NCBI GenBank assembly: GCA_022009935.1
Contig: CP091731.1
Coordinates: 434,001 to 498,000 of the forward strand
Direction of reading: 5' to 3'
Length of the DNA stretch: 64,000 nt
Source: Candidatus Melainabacteria bacterium
Lineage (GTDB): Bacteria; Cyanobacteriota; Vampirovibrionia; Gastranaerophilales; Gastranaerophilaceae
In this document: positions 41,796 to 53,344 of the stretch, in pieces
Layout of the letters: every line of letters starts with the position of its first letter
Numbering within the stretch: the first letter of the stretch is position 1
Made by a program: the position numbers and the translations under genes
The notes under the pieces: model-generated
Databases searched by the model: none
What the model was told of the DNA's origin: nothing
What the model saw: the letters and a program-made list of their open reading frames with translations, nothing else

Positions 41796-42842
41796 TATAA
41801 AATCATTTCCTCAAATGGTGTTGTGTCATTGTAGCTGAACATATTTATAAATCCATACAAAACCTCAGCTTTAAAATGAGACGAGCCAACTTGTAACATT
41901 ACTTTTAAAGCTTCACGTGTATTTTTTACTCGATATTCCGTTTTATTGAATGTTAAATTGTCGAAAAAATTGCACACAGATACAATTGAAGTTTGAATAT
42001 CAATATTTTGCAAACTTATCCCAAACGGGAACCCTGTCCCATTTGCAATTTCATGGTGATTTAGTGCGATTTTTGCAACATTTTCAGGGATATTTAATTT
42101 CTCTTTTAATATTCTATAGCCAACTTCAGGATGTGATTTATAAACCTTAAACTCTTCACTTGAAAGCCCTTCAGTCGTTTGAACATTTTCAGGCAAATAT
42201 ATTTTTCCAATGTCATGATATAAAGCCCCCCAAGGTTATATCTGAGATTAAATCTTGATTTAACCCGAGTTTATAAGACAATGCAGCCGACAAAATTCCA
42301 ACATTCAAAGAATGACAAAGCGAATACTCACCAAGCAACTTTAATTGAGAAAAATAACTCACGGCACTTAGTAATGTTTTTATGTCATAGATAATTTTAT
42401 CCCGTATTTCATTGTACATTGCAACAACGTTTGTGTATTCATTTTTTTCATTGCATCTAATATTTTTGTGTAAAAAAGTTTTATTCTGTTTTGTGTAAGA
42501 GAATCAATTTTTGATGTTTTGTTGACAACACCATTAAAGTTTGTGGTGTCAAGTTTATCAATAGAAAAAACAGTTCTTGGAACTTGAGTCATAAGATAAG
42601 ATTTTTTCATTAAAAACAACATTTGAATTATTTAAATTTGTGTTCAAATCCACAATTTTTTCCGTGTTTTGGCTTGTATTTTTAGCATCAAGCCTATACA
42701 ACTTTGGAATTTGCCGAAGTTGAAGTATTTTTCCCGGAGTCAAAATTTCGCCGGCTTTTAATAACACATTGCCAACTTCATCAACCACATTATAAAGCAA
42801 TGCTTTTTCATCTAATAATTCTTCAATTGTAAGTGATTTCAT
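41795..42842 (-). CDS. HD-GYP-type domain protein, degenerate GYP motif
   Basis: About 350 residues. The N-terminal part (KSLTIEELLDEKALLYNVVD, VGNVLLKAGEIL) is a common lead-in to HD-GYP proteins. The HD domain has CHSLNVGILSAALSYKLGL, the metal pair in YHDIGKIYLP (after a switch near 42220) and LNHHEIANGTGFPFGI. The signature HHE-x2-DG-x-GYP is altered to HHE-x2-NG-x-GFP, so c-di-GMP hydrolysis is doubtful; it may bind the nucleotide instead. Switches also near 42610, 42550 and 42410. Co-encoded with trmFO. Confidence 0.75.
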
Positions 42843-42910
42843 ACAACACCACACAAAAATTAAAAAATGTACTTTATGATTTATTTTCTTTAAAGTATAA
42901 TTATATTAAT

Positions 42911-44189
42911 ATGTTATTATACATAGTAAGGCAGGTGTTTGTCAATGGAAAATGTTTTTTTGATGACTCAATATCAGATGAAATTTTTAAAACTTATGAT
43001 GAGATAAACAAAAATTTTGACACTCCCGCTTTGAAGTGCGAAAGTGAAAACGAAAAACTTTTTGATATAATAAGCCAACTATTTGAAGAAAACAAAGTCG
43101 AAAGCATTTGGATTAATGGTTATGACAACGTCAAAATTGAATCTGAAAATAATGAACTCAAAACCATTGACAATTTGTTTTCAAGCAACAACCAACTTGA
43201 AAAATTTATAAAATATTTAAGCCAAATGTCAAATCAAAAATTCGGCTCAAACAACTTTATCATTGAAGGCAATTTGAAGTCTAACTTGCTGTTTATGGGT
43301 GTTTTGCCATACAACTATCAAAGCGTGCCGATTTTTACTTATCCGCAAAACCGAAGAAAATATACTTGTTGATAACAATTATGACAACTCTATAATTAAA
43401 TATTTAAAAAACGCAATAAACAATAAATTGAATATCCTTATTGCAGGGAAAACAAAAAGTGGCAAAACAACTTTGATAAACTACCTTTTGAAAAATTTTG
43501 AAAAAGAACAAAAATGCATTGTTATTGAAAACTCAATATCTGCTGTCAATATAAAATCAAACTTTCCCAAAATAAACATCACACCTTTTTATGCAACAGA
43601 TGAAATAGGCGACAATGAGATTTTGTCAAGAAAACTTTTGAATAAACTATTGCTTATTGAAGCATCAAATTTAATATTAGATGAACTTACCATTGGCGAT
43701 GTTTCAGAGTTTTTGATATACATTGACTCATATTTTCGTGGTTCGGTATTCTCAATCAATGCCAACGATGCCAAAGATGCCATATCAAAAATAAAAAAAA
43801 TGATAAAGTATGGTTCAAACAACATAAACAACTTTAAATTGAAGCGACTAGTTCAAACATCAATTGATGTTGTTGTGGAAGTGAAAAATGTGAATAATGC
43901 AATAAAAATCGACAAGATTTATGAAATGAACACAGATTTTGAAGCCCCGGAGCTTTTGAAGCTTATCTATCAACTTGAAGAAGACCAAAGCTACCAAGCA
44001 ATCAACGAGCCAAACTACCGAAAAGAAAAACACATGCTCAATGAATATAACCTTTTTGACTCAAAACCGGAAGAACAACACGAAAACAAACTCAAAAAAT
44101 TAAGTAATCAAATAAAAAAATCAAAAAAAATAAAAGGAAAAGCTTGCAAAGTTGAAGAAAAAATAAAAACTAATTTTAATATTTCTTAA
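42911..44189 (+). CDS. CpaF/VirB11-like secretion ATPase, divergent and orphan
   Basis: About 425 residues after a switch near 43345. The N-terminal region (KLFDIISQLFEENKVESIWI, NGYDNVKIESENN) corresponds to the CpaF N-domain. Walker A is in ILIAGKTKSGKTTLINYLL and the family's later helices are SNLILDELTIGDVSEFLIYI and GSVFSINANDAKDAISKIKK; RLVQTSIDVVVEVK follows. Usual catalytic glutamate and histidine boxes are weak. A charged Lys-rich tail follows. No tad or cpa partners are nearby. TATAAT (42896-42901) lies nine bases before ATG 42911 with no ribosome-binding site. Confidence 0.6.
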
Positions 44190-44271
44190 TATTTTTCACA
44201 AAATTCTAAAGTTTACGACACAAATAGCCGATAAAACAATAAACGGAAGAATGTGTGGGACTATATTAAAG

Positions 44272-44729
44272 ATGAATAACTTCAACAATTTCGGATTACC
44301 AGTAAATAACAATCCATTTATCAACCCGCAAAACGGTGTGGGGGGGTAATACAGGATATTTTGCCCCGACAAAACCAATGGATTATGACGGATATTTTGG
44401 CAGCCAAACAAAGAAACCTAGTTTTTGGGATCAAACAAAAATGTTTTTCTCGCAATACGGAACAAAGATTTTTGGTTGGGGCGTAACCATATTTGGCGGC
44501 TTGGGAGCTTTTGCTCTTGGCAAAAAATTTATTGACCTGGATGTTCCGTATGGTAAAAATGCGCAAAAACCAAGTGATGATGCTTCACTTATGGCAAAAA
44601 GCCAAATATCATTTGTGTACTTTTTTATCCGACACTGTTGGTGTTATGAAACCTTATGAAGCACAAGTAGAAGACGATAAAACAGAAAATGATGATGATG
44701 ATGATGAAACAAAAAAAGTAAAGGCATAG
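44272..44729 (+). CDS. Unknown protein with one membrane span and acidic tail
   Basis: About 152 residues after switches near 44340 and 44625. The N-terminus is Asn/Pro-rich (MNNFNNFGLPVNNNPFINPQ), then TKKPSFWDQTKMFFSQYGTK, a hydrophobic span (IFGWGVTIFGGLGAFALGKK) and an acidic end (EDDKTENDDDDDETKKVKA). Not recognised. Its stop overlaps the GTG start of the next gene (TAGTG), so the two are coupled. Confidence 0.55.
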
Positions 44730-46153
44730 TGTCTGTACCACCAACAACAATAACACCAGCAACACCTGCTGCGCCTGCGCCAGCGCCTGCATCTGCACCT
44801 GCGCCAGCGCCTGAACCAGCACATGCATCTACATCTACAGCACTAGATGATATAAAATCTCAATGTGATAAGATTTTTTTTACCTTTTGGCAAAGCAAAA
44901 CAATCCAATTTTAATAATCAGCTCAGTACAGAAAGTACAAAGTTAAGTAAGTTTATAAATTTAACAGATATACAAGAACTTACTACAAAAGATATAAAAA
45001 ATGCAAAAAAATTAATATAGATAATGAAAATGCTTTAGATATATTAGGATACAATTATAGCATTACACCCAATATTGATTCAACAGCTCTTAATATATTA
45101 ATTGATAATGTAGTCCTACTAGCTAAAAATAGTGTTGGTAATACTGAGTTTAAAGATAAAGCGATAGAAAAAGCTTTAAATATCTTCTATGTTATTGCTA
45201 AAGGAGTTAATAAACAGTCTGACTTTGCAAATTTGGTAACAGGAATTGGAAACTTGTTACCGTCAAAGATAAACAGTGCTGACTCAACAAATGCATTTAA
45301 ATTAATCAGATATATTGAAGAAAGGTGTAAAAGTCTTGGAATAGATTTACAAACCCAGATTGACACCGTTAAAACAGCTGCTGTTAATGCAAAAGTTAAT
45401 ATATTTAAGAATTTAGAAGTAAGATCATTAACTGATACTAATGAATTTAACAAATATAAACTTTCTAAAGAAGAGTTGGATTTGCTTACTAATAAATCTG
45501 TGTATGTGGATAAATTATCTGATATTGTGAAAAATACTGGTGTTAAGTCTGCTGAAGTTAAAACAGCTGCCAATGCTCAAATTGTTATGCTCACAGATCC
45601 TACAAAGGTTAAAAAAAGATACGATTAACGCTGTCGAGGTTGACAAACTTGATGCTGCAACCAGAGATAAGTACTTGGATAAATTATATAAGATTGTAAG
45701 CCAAACTTCTTCTGCCATTAATCAGGTTAAAGATACTGCCAATGCTCAAATTGCTCAAATTGTTATGCTCACAGAGGATATAAATGTTACACCAGAAATG
45801 ATTAATGCTGTCGATGTTACTAAACTTGATGAGACAACTGAGTACGTGACAAAATTATCTAATATTGCGACAAATCCTAGTACTAGTGTTAAGGCCGACG
45901 TTAAAACAGCTGCCAATGCTCAAATTGTTATGCTCACAGATCCTACAAAGGTTCAAAAGATACGATTAACGCTGTCGAGGTTGACAAACTTGATGCTGCA
46001 ACCAAAGATAATTACGTGACAAAATTATATAAGATTGTTACAAATGCTGGTGTTGATGCCGACGTTAAAAAGGTTGCTCTTCTGGCATTAAACAATAATA
46101 TAGAAAGAGCAGAATGTACTACTCCAAACTTAAATATTACCTTAAAAAAATAG
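44729..46153 (+). CDS. Unknown repeat protein with Pro-Ala linker
   Basis: About 475 residues after switches near 44870, 45010, 45612 and 45957. The GTG start is followed by a Pro/Ala-rich low-complexity linker (residues 7-30, APAPAPASAPAPAPEP) encoded by unusually GC-rich DNA. The C-terminal half holds at least two and a half copies of a unit with TAANAQIVMLTDPTKV, DTINAVEVDKLDAATRDKY and LYKIV. The copies match at DNA level over 45557-45663 and 45900-46004. No signal peptide; the unit is helical. Coding-like text continues in other frames beyond TAG 46151 (SSNFNLNVWTF, YDGTNYYKVNFT), so the true end may lie near 46360. Confidence 0.55.
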
Positions 46154-46640
46154 TAGTAGTAGTAATTTTAATCTTAATGTCTGGACTTTCAGGCCACAAA
46201 AAAACCGGAAAAACATTCCAAGGATGTATTTATAAATATAGATAGTACGCTATGTTTTTTATGATGGTACGAATTATTACAAAGTTAATTTTACAAAGTA
46301 AACAGCGACAAGTAATGGCGATAATACCACTTTTTAACAGATAAAATTCCTTTTACAATAAGTTTCAAAGTGTTCCCACAAAAAAAAGGGAACACTTTTT
46401 GGGGTAAAAAAATAAAAACATAATAAAATACAGACTTCGGATTACATTAACGCTAATAATTAAATTAAAAGCATTTCACATTGGCACATAATGTTAAAAC
46501 CCGAACTAAAATCTTTTTTCTTTTATATTAACTTTTGTTAAAATTTTGAATTTAAGTAACAATTTTTATTTTTACCAATCTTTTATAACTATAACCGTGT
46601 TATAATTTTTATGAAATGTTTATAGGACATCAAATTTGTT
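46154..46640. other. Intergenic region with terminator and promoter-like box
   Basis: 46154-46360 may hold the frame-broken tail of the repeat protein. The terminator at 46367-46400 follows. A TATAAT (46601-46606) lies 35 bases before the kinase-like gene. Nothing else seen. Confidence 0.5.
46367..46400 (+). terminator. Intrinsic terminator after the repeat-protein gene
   Basis: AAAGTGTTCCC (46367-46377), a ten-base loop and GGGAACACTTT (46388-46398) form an 11-base-pair stem followed by further Ts. Confidence 0.8.
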
Positions 46641-47475
46641 ATGGAACTTCTTGTTCGTGAAAATAAAACTTCTAATAAAAAAATAAACAAGCTTTTGAAA
46701 CTTTTAAATGCTATTAATTTTGAACTTGCAAAAGACAAGCAAAAAGAAAAAACCCTTGGTGTTGTCAATTCAGGACGGGTTTTTGCCAAAGTTTATCAAC
46801 TTGCTTGTCACACAAAAAGAAATCAACCACACAATTGGCATAGCCGGCGAATCCGCTTGCGGAAAAACAACTTTTGTTTCTTCTATTATGAGTGTGTTCT
46901 CTCACCTCAAAAACAAAAATTACTATACCTCTCTTTGTTGTGATGACTATTATCTCGACACCTCCGATGCTCTTGAAAAAGTCAATGGCAGTTTTGAAGA
47001 ATATTTCAAGTTGGGATATTCTTTTGACACACCTGATGCTTTGAACCTTGAACTACTTAATTCTCACCTTGAAGCACTCAAAAACAACATTGATATAACT
47101 TCTCCAAAATATGACTTTGTCACTTGCAAAAGTGAATTAAACAAAGGTGAGTTCAAAAAATCTTCTAAAATAATCATTCTCGAAGGGCTTTTTGCTTTAA
47201 ACGAAAAATTACACAATTCTGTTGACATAAAAGTTTACATCGATACTCCATTTGACATAATAAAAGAAAGATGGTTCAAACGCGCCGCTTCAAGAGGCAA
47301 AACAGGCGACGCTGCCAATGTTCAATTTAATGATGTGAACAATGCCGCCTCCAAATACATTCGACCACACAAACACAACGCCGATATCGTCCTAAACGGT
47401 TGCGTCTGTGCAAGCTACATTGTCGAGTTTACTCAAAGTATGGTGAATGCTGTTTTTAATGCGTTAAAAGATTAG
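46641..47475 (+). CDS. Uridine kinase/phosphoribulokinase-family P-loop kinase
   Basis: About 277 residues after a switch near 46800. Walker A is TIGIAGESACGKTTFVSSI, with the family's second block SLCCDDYYLDTSDALEK and DTPDALNLELLNSHLEALKN. The strand IIILEGLFALNEKLHNSVDI and the RWFKRAASRGKT arginine-rich lid match uridine kinase. An N-terminal extension of about 60 residues (LLVRENKTSNKKINKLLKLL) is not part of the core kinase. Nucleoside or another small metabolite could be the substrate. Convergent with the DUF2130 gene. Confidence 0.8.
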
Positions 47476-47488
47476 TTTTTTGTTGTGA

Positions 47489-47550
47489 GCGCGCGAGCGC
47501 GCAAACAATATTGATTATAATAATTTGAAAAAGTTTGCGCGCTCGCGCGC
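47489..47550. repeat. GC-rich inverted repeat between convergent genes
   Basis: GCGCGCGAGCGCGCAAAC (47489-47506) and its exact inverse GTTTGCGCGCTCGCGCGC (47533-47550), with a 26-base AT-rich loop. 18 perfect pairs. It may stop transcription from both sides, but no T run follows the stem. Confidence 0.85.
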
Positions 47551-47560
47551 CTGACCCATC

Positions 47561-48811
47561 CTATTGCTCTTCCTCTTCCAACAAAGTTCCAATGCTCAAC
47601 AATTCTTTTGTTTCAATGCTGCTTCCTGCTATTCCTTGTATCGAACCTATCATCGCTGTTGTATTGTTCAAAACCAACTCCAGCTGCTTTTCTCGCTTCG
47701 ACCATTCTCGCTGAAAAACAGTTTTCTCTTTCTCTAAATCACTTTTCATTGTCACAAAAGCATTTATTATATTTTCAAATTGTGTCTTAAACTCGTTGCC
47801 GGTTAAATAATTGTACAAAAGGGCAGTCTTTTCGTGACGATTGTCCTGAGCGTTTATTATATTATTCAACTTTATTATGGTTTCACGCAAAACAACAACA
47901 AGCCCCTTAAATTCAGCATAAGAACATATATAAATACCGTCTTTCAACCCCATGCGTTCCATTTCATGAGGATATACTTGTGTCACTAAAACACCAATGT
48001 CCGCACCTTTTTCTTGACAGTTATTCTTGAACTTTTCTATCCAATCTTTGCCAAAGGTCTTTGTTCGTTTGCTTTCATAATATATTTTGCCACAGTTTAA
48101 ACATTCACGAGTATTAACAACCTGAAGCACATCGGCACCTTGTTTGCCCTTGCCTATTCCCTGAATTTCATCCAGAATAAACTGCTCTTTTAAATATTGC
48201 TCAATTGCCAACTCTTGAACTTCACCTTGAAGCTGCATTGAACCTTGTTCATACTTTCGTTTCATCTCTTCAATAAGTTTGCCTTGGTCTTCCAATTGCT
48301 TTTTGTATTGTATAATGACAAGCTCGTTTTCAGCATCAATGGCTTGCTTTAGTTTAGTTTTTTCAGTCAAAATTTGTTCACTTAATTTTTTTTGTAATTC
48401 AAGTTCAAACTCTTCTTTCATTGACTCTTTTTCACGCTTTAACTTCAAGTTTTGTGCTTCAAGTTCAATCATTTGTTTCAATTTTTGAGTTTTTTCATCT
48501 AATTCTTCTTGTAATCGTTTTGTAAGCAGGCTTTGTTCCTCGGCGATTTTTTCTTTTAATATTTTTTCATTTTCAAACAATTTTTCTTTATAATCTTTTT
48601 CCAGCTGTGTTTTGACTTCATCCATGCGTTTTGTTGCCGACTTAAGCAAATTTTCTTTCTCGTTTTTCATTTGTTCCAATTTTTGCTGGTATTTTTTTTG
48701 CTGTATTTCAAGCATTTTGTTCACTTCATCTTTTGCGCCTGCTTTAATTATGTCAGCTATATCAATAACATAGTCACAATTCGGACATTTTATTTCATTA
48801 ACTTTTTCCAT
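47561..48811 (-). CDS. DUF2130 coiled-coil protein with nuclease-like core
   Basis: Intact, 416 residues. The N-terminal zinc-ribbon half is IKCPNCDYVIDI. A long coiled coil (residues 30-215) follows. The DUF2130 core has IQGIGKGKQGADVLQVVNTR, CGKIYYESKRTKTFGKDWIE and KGADIGVLVTQVYP, where D, E-x-K spacing (GADV, YESKR) fits a PD-(D/E)XK fold. A second helical region ends LLEEEEQ. The family is widespread and little studied. It is one of the few long genes here without a frame break, although it also has A/T runs. Confidence 0.85.
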   Translation of the reverse strand: MEKVNEIKCPNCDYVIDIADIIKAGAKDEVNKMLEIQQKKYQQKLEQMKNEKENLLKSATKRMDEVKTQLEKDYKEKLFENEKILKEKIAEEQSLLTKRLQEELDEKTQKLKQMIELEAQNLKLKREKESMKEEFELELQKKLSEQILTEKTKLKQAIDAENELVIIQYKKQLEDQGKLIEEMKRKYEQGSMQLQGEVQELAIEQYLKEQFILDEIQGIGKGKQGADVLQVVNTRECLNCGKIYYESKRTKTFGKDWIEKFKNNCQEKGADIGVLVTQVYPHEMERMGLKDGIYICSYAEFKGLVVVLRETIIKLNNIINAQDNRHEKTALLYNYLTGNEFKTQFENIINAFVTMKSDLEKEKTVFQREWSKREKQLELVLNNTTAMIGSIQGIAGSSIETKELLSIGTLLEEEEQ

Positions 48812-48833
48812 ATATAAAAATTCCTTATTATTA

Positions 48834-51800
48834 TTATTGTTGTTGTTGAGTACTTGTTTGTTGTTGCTGCTGCTGTTTTATATTTTTTTGAAGGTTATCC
48901 AAGAAATTAGGCAATGTTTTGTTTATAACTTCTTTCGCTTTTTGAGACGTTTCATTTATAACTTGCTGTTTTGATTGTTCCAGCTGTGTTTTCACTTCTT
49001 CTTGAGTTTTAAACTTCACATTTATTCCCAAAGTCGACAACACACTTTGTGCTTGATTTTCATCACTTTTTGTCATCAACCATTTGAAATACTTAACAGA
49101 AGTCGGGCTTTGAATATTACCATTGATTTTAACTTTAAAATATTTACTATTGTCACTTTCAGGTGTCAACTTTGGTATTTTATTGATTAACTCAACGCTT
49201 GCGGATTGGTTGTAACTGTTCAACAAACCGGACATTGTTGTGCCAAATTTTCCCACATTGGCAATAAGTTTTTGAAACAGACATGTCATTTAAAGGCCTC
49301 CAATGAGGAAGCTATTTCATTTGATACACATCCTAAAAGTTCAATGTCACTGTCATTATTCAGCAAGTTCATTTTGCCGTCTATAAACAAACTCATGTTT
49401 TTTCCGGAAGAAGAAACAGGGTCTAAGCTCATCCAACCGTTTGAAAAACTAACATTGCCCTTCAAATAGTCAAATTCACCCGAATTTTTTGGCGCAATTG
49501 TTCTTAAAGTGTTTGCCAAATTGGATTTAAATAAGCTTATCCCACTAAGGTTTTGAGCATAAAGAAAATGTTCAAAAGTTCCAAAATCTCCAAGCTGTCC
49601 GTTTTTAATTAAAAAGTTCGCATTGCCTTTGAGAGTTTTCATTTGGGTATTAAAATCAACACCACGCAAATTCAAATTGGCATTGAAATCCAAAGTTCCT
49701 TTCACTTGGTCTTTTATCAACACTGTTGCATAAATTGCATCATTTGCATTCAAAGCTCGTCCGACAATTTTAACGTTTGTATTAGTATTTCTTAAATTAT
49801 AGGAAACTTTTTGGCATGTTTATTTTTCCATCAAACGCAGTTGCAATCAAATCTGATAAATAAAAGATGTTGTTTGACAAACTAAAATCAGATTTTATGT
49901 TAGTTGCAACAATATTTCCCATTTTAAATTTCAAAATTTCGCCACGTCCGTTTGTGATTTTTATAGGCAAATCAAAAGCATTTGACGAAGAAGCATTGGA
50001 ACTTCCTCCATTTGACTGAATTTTGCTTAGATTGTTCATAATTTCAAACAATTTATCTACATCAATGGAGTTCGAACTTACATTCAGAGAATTTATTGTA
50101 AGGATTTTATCGTATAAAGAATTTATAGAAGCGGTAAAATTGAATTTTGCATCGTTTAAATTTAAATCTGCACAATTTATTAAAGCTTCTTCACCATTGA
50201 ATGTGACATTTAAATCCGACAAACTGATTTTCAATTGTGGAATATTTGCATTTAAAATTTTTATATACCCGCCCAAAAGAGGACTTTGAAGTTTTCCGTT
50301 TATATTAATATCTGTTTTTACCAACATACTTGAATTTGAAAACTGTGGCAAAGAAAACGAAATTTCATTTGGTGTATTTATTTTTATATTATTTATTTTG
50401 GGATATTTTGAATATAAATCACTTATTTTCCCACTTAGATAAATAAACTTGTTTGAATGGTGAAGATTGTCTTTAACACTATCCGATAAAACATTCAGGT
50501 TTGAATTAACTTTATATAAGCCTGTATTATCAAGGTTTAATTCATCACCATCTATCAGCAATGAGATATTTAACAAACTTGATTTGTTATACAATTCGTT
50601 TATATTTATAAAATTCAAGTTATTAGAGGCATTAGCAAGGATTTGAAAATCAATTTTGTTTTTTAACACCATCACCACAAAGTTCAAACAAAACAGGCAA
50701 AGCTCCTTTTGCATTGACCATAGATTTAAATTCTTTTTGGAATAAATGATTTAATATCATAAGCATTTAAACGTCCTTTTCCTTTAATTTTAATATCAGG
50801 TTTTGTTTGGTAATTTTTAATTTCACCTTCAAAACTTACAGGCGAATTGTTGATAAAAACATCAAAAGGTTTGATATTTATTTTTATTCTTATCTATATT
50901 TAAATTCAAATTCATAACTTTTACATTTGAATTTAAATCCGATAAAACAATATAAACTCTTGGTACACTCAAAAACCTTCGGCATCTTTCAAATCAGATT
51001 TTATATTTAGAACACCTTCTTTTGAGGTTAAACTGATATTGTTTATAACATCAGAAAGCTTAAAATCATTGTAAGTGAACTTGACAATCGGGTTAATGTT
51101 GTCCAAATTGCCTTTTATCAAAGCATTGAATTCCACATCACCTGAATTAATTTTATAATTTTTTTTCAAATCTTTTGGAGCAAAAGCCTCAAACAAAGTT
51201 GAAAGGTATAATTTTTCAGACATTACATTTATATTGGCGAACGCATTTTTGTCTATGTTGCCTTTAACGATAAATTTAGCCCCATTTATAAGTGCATAAG
51301 TATTTTTTATATCCATTTGATTGTTCGAAAAATCAACATTTGAATTTATTCCAACAATAGCTAAAGGTAATGTTTTGTGCTTAATATTTGCGTTTTCAAT
51401 TGCGAAATAGCCATTTGAATTAAATTGTTTTAAATTTGAGTCAACATTTAATTTGGCATTTAAAACACCATTGACTAAAAAATCTTCCAAACCTAAATCC
51501 ACATTTGCAATTTTTGCCAACGCATCTATTATATTTTTAATATCAGCAATTTTTATATTTAAAGCTTCAAAATCTAAATTCACTTTGTTTTTTTTGCCAT
51601 GTTTAACCATTGCATTTAGACTCATCTTATCTTTTTCATTAACAAATAAATTTGAGTCGATTTGGGTTTTATTTTTGTCAAAATTCATTTTTAGATAATT
51701 ATTATCAATGTTTTTACCGTTTAAAACAAAGTTCAAATTGTCAATGTTAAAATAACCGTTCAAATGGATTTTGTCACGTTTGTCATTTTTAATTTTTAAA

Positions 51801-52588
51801 TTACCATTGATATTTGAATAAAAATCATACTGCACAAGATTGTAAAAAGGATGTCCTATATTTATAGGTTCTTGAGTTTCATTTTCATCTTTATTTTGTT
51901 CAAAATTGAATTCGGGCAAAATTGTGTCAAGTTTGATATCATAATCAAGATAAGTTTTTTGTTCTGACAAAACTTTTCCTTTTAAATCAATTTTTGCTTT
52001 TTCATTTAATTTAAAATCTTTCAAATTGAAATTTTGACCTTTTATAGACAAAGGTTCAACCAATTTTTCATCGGTTAAATTGATATTATAGTTTAATATG
52101 CAAATGTCAGGCATTTTATACGAAAACTTGAAAGGAAAATTGTTAGCAACACCATCATTTTCTTCTTGGGTTTGATTGGCATTTAAATAATCGTTAATAT
52201 ATTTTTGGATATACAACTGGCCGTCAGACAAAATTTTTAAATTTAAATTTATGCCATCAAGTGAAACTTCATCAAAGCTTATAGTTTTTACAACAAGAGG
52301 TAAAACATTCAACAAAATTTTTGAATTTTGAACGCTTAAAAACTCATTTTCATCATCATAATTAACACTTAAATTTTGAGCCTTGACCCCTATTTTTAAT
52401 AAAGGAGTAGTGATAAGTTTCAAATTGTCATATTTTACATCCAAATTGACACTATCTTTTGCCAATTTATTTATATCGTTTTTGTAATTATTCAAATTTA
52501 TAACATTTGGCAAAATAAATAAAAATGCAAGATAAAAAATAGCAACAAAAGTAAGTAAAATAATTGTTAATATTTTAACTTTTTTCAT
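48834..52588 (-). CDS. Giant AsmA-family protein
   Basis: About 1250 residues after switches near 49285, 49790, 50700, 50890 and 50970. It starts MKKVKILTIILLTFVAIFYL, one inner-membrane anchor, followed by the AsmA N-terminal domain (INLNNYKNDINKLAKDSVNL, ISFDEVSLDGINLNLKI). A very long beta-groove body with many short I/L/N-rich strands follows (GVLNAKLNVDSNLKQFNSNG, DININGKLQSPLLGGYIKIL). The AsmA C-terminal block is NANFLIKNGQLGDFGTFEHF. It ends in a glutamine-rich tail (QQQQQQTSTQQQQ). AsmA-type proteins bridge the periplasm for phospholipid transport. ATG 52588. Confidence 0.85.
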
Positions 52589-52696
52589 ATAACAAAACCC
52601 CATTATATCTTCTTTATTAAGAATATTATATAATGAAAAAAGTAAACACCAAAATAAATTTGATGTTTACTTAAAGATAAATAAAAAATAAAGTTA

Positions 52697-53246
52697 TTAA
52701 GCAAAATATCTGTCAAGCAAGCCTTTGAAAGCTGCACCGTGGCGAGCTTCATCTTTGCACATTTCATGCACAGTATCATGAATAGCATCATAACCAAGTT
52801 CTTTAGCGCGTTTAGCGATGTTCAACTTAGCTTCGCAAGCGCCTGCTTCAGCTTGATATCTCATTTCAAGATTTTTCTTTGTAGAATCAGTCACAACTTC
52901 GCCTAACAACTCAGCAAACTTTGAAGCTTATGTTCGGCTTCTTCAAAAGCAATGCGTTTATAAGCTTCTGCAACTTCAGGATATCCTTCGCGGTCAGCTT
53001 GGCGAGACATTGCAAGATACATGCCGACTTCTGTGCACTCTCCAAGAAAATGGTCTTTCAACCCTTGTTCAACCTCAGCATCAACACCACTTCCAACACC
53101 GATTTTATGTTCATCAGCCCAAAGCGCATTTGAAACATTTTCTTCAACTTTTTAAATTTATCAGCACCAACACCACACATTGGACATTTTTCAGGTGGTT
53201 TTTCACCTTCATAAGTATATCCGCATACTGTACATACAAATTTCAT
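52697..53246 (-). CDS. Reverse rubrerythrin (rubredoxin domain N-terminal)
   Basis: A peroxide- and oxygen-detoxifying non-haem iron protein of anaerobes. Rubredoxin cysteines come first (FVCTVCGYTYEGEKPPEKCP, MCGVGADKF), then the ferritin-like diiron domain (GLKDHFLGECTEVGMYLAMS, YKRIAFEEAEHKSKFAELLG, RYQAEAGACEAKLNIAKRAK, VHEMCKDEARHGAAFKGLLD). This domain order is reversed from classical rubrerythrin. ATG 53246 has a GGAGGGATT ribosome-binding site. Frame switches near 53150 and 52920. About 180 residues. Confidence 0.92.
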
Positions 53247-53344
53247 TGTAATCCCTCCATTAATTTTTTCTACATTCAATATATTAGCATAAAGCTAAAA
53301 TAAAACAATAACTATTATTAAAATGCTTAACATTTTTTTTAAAA

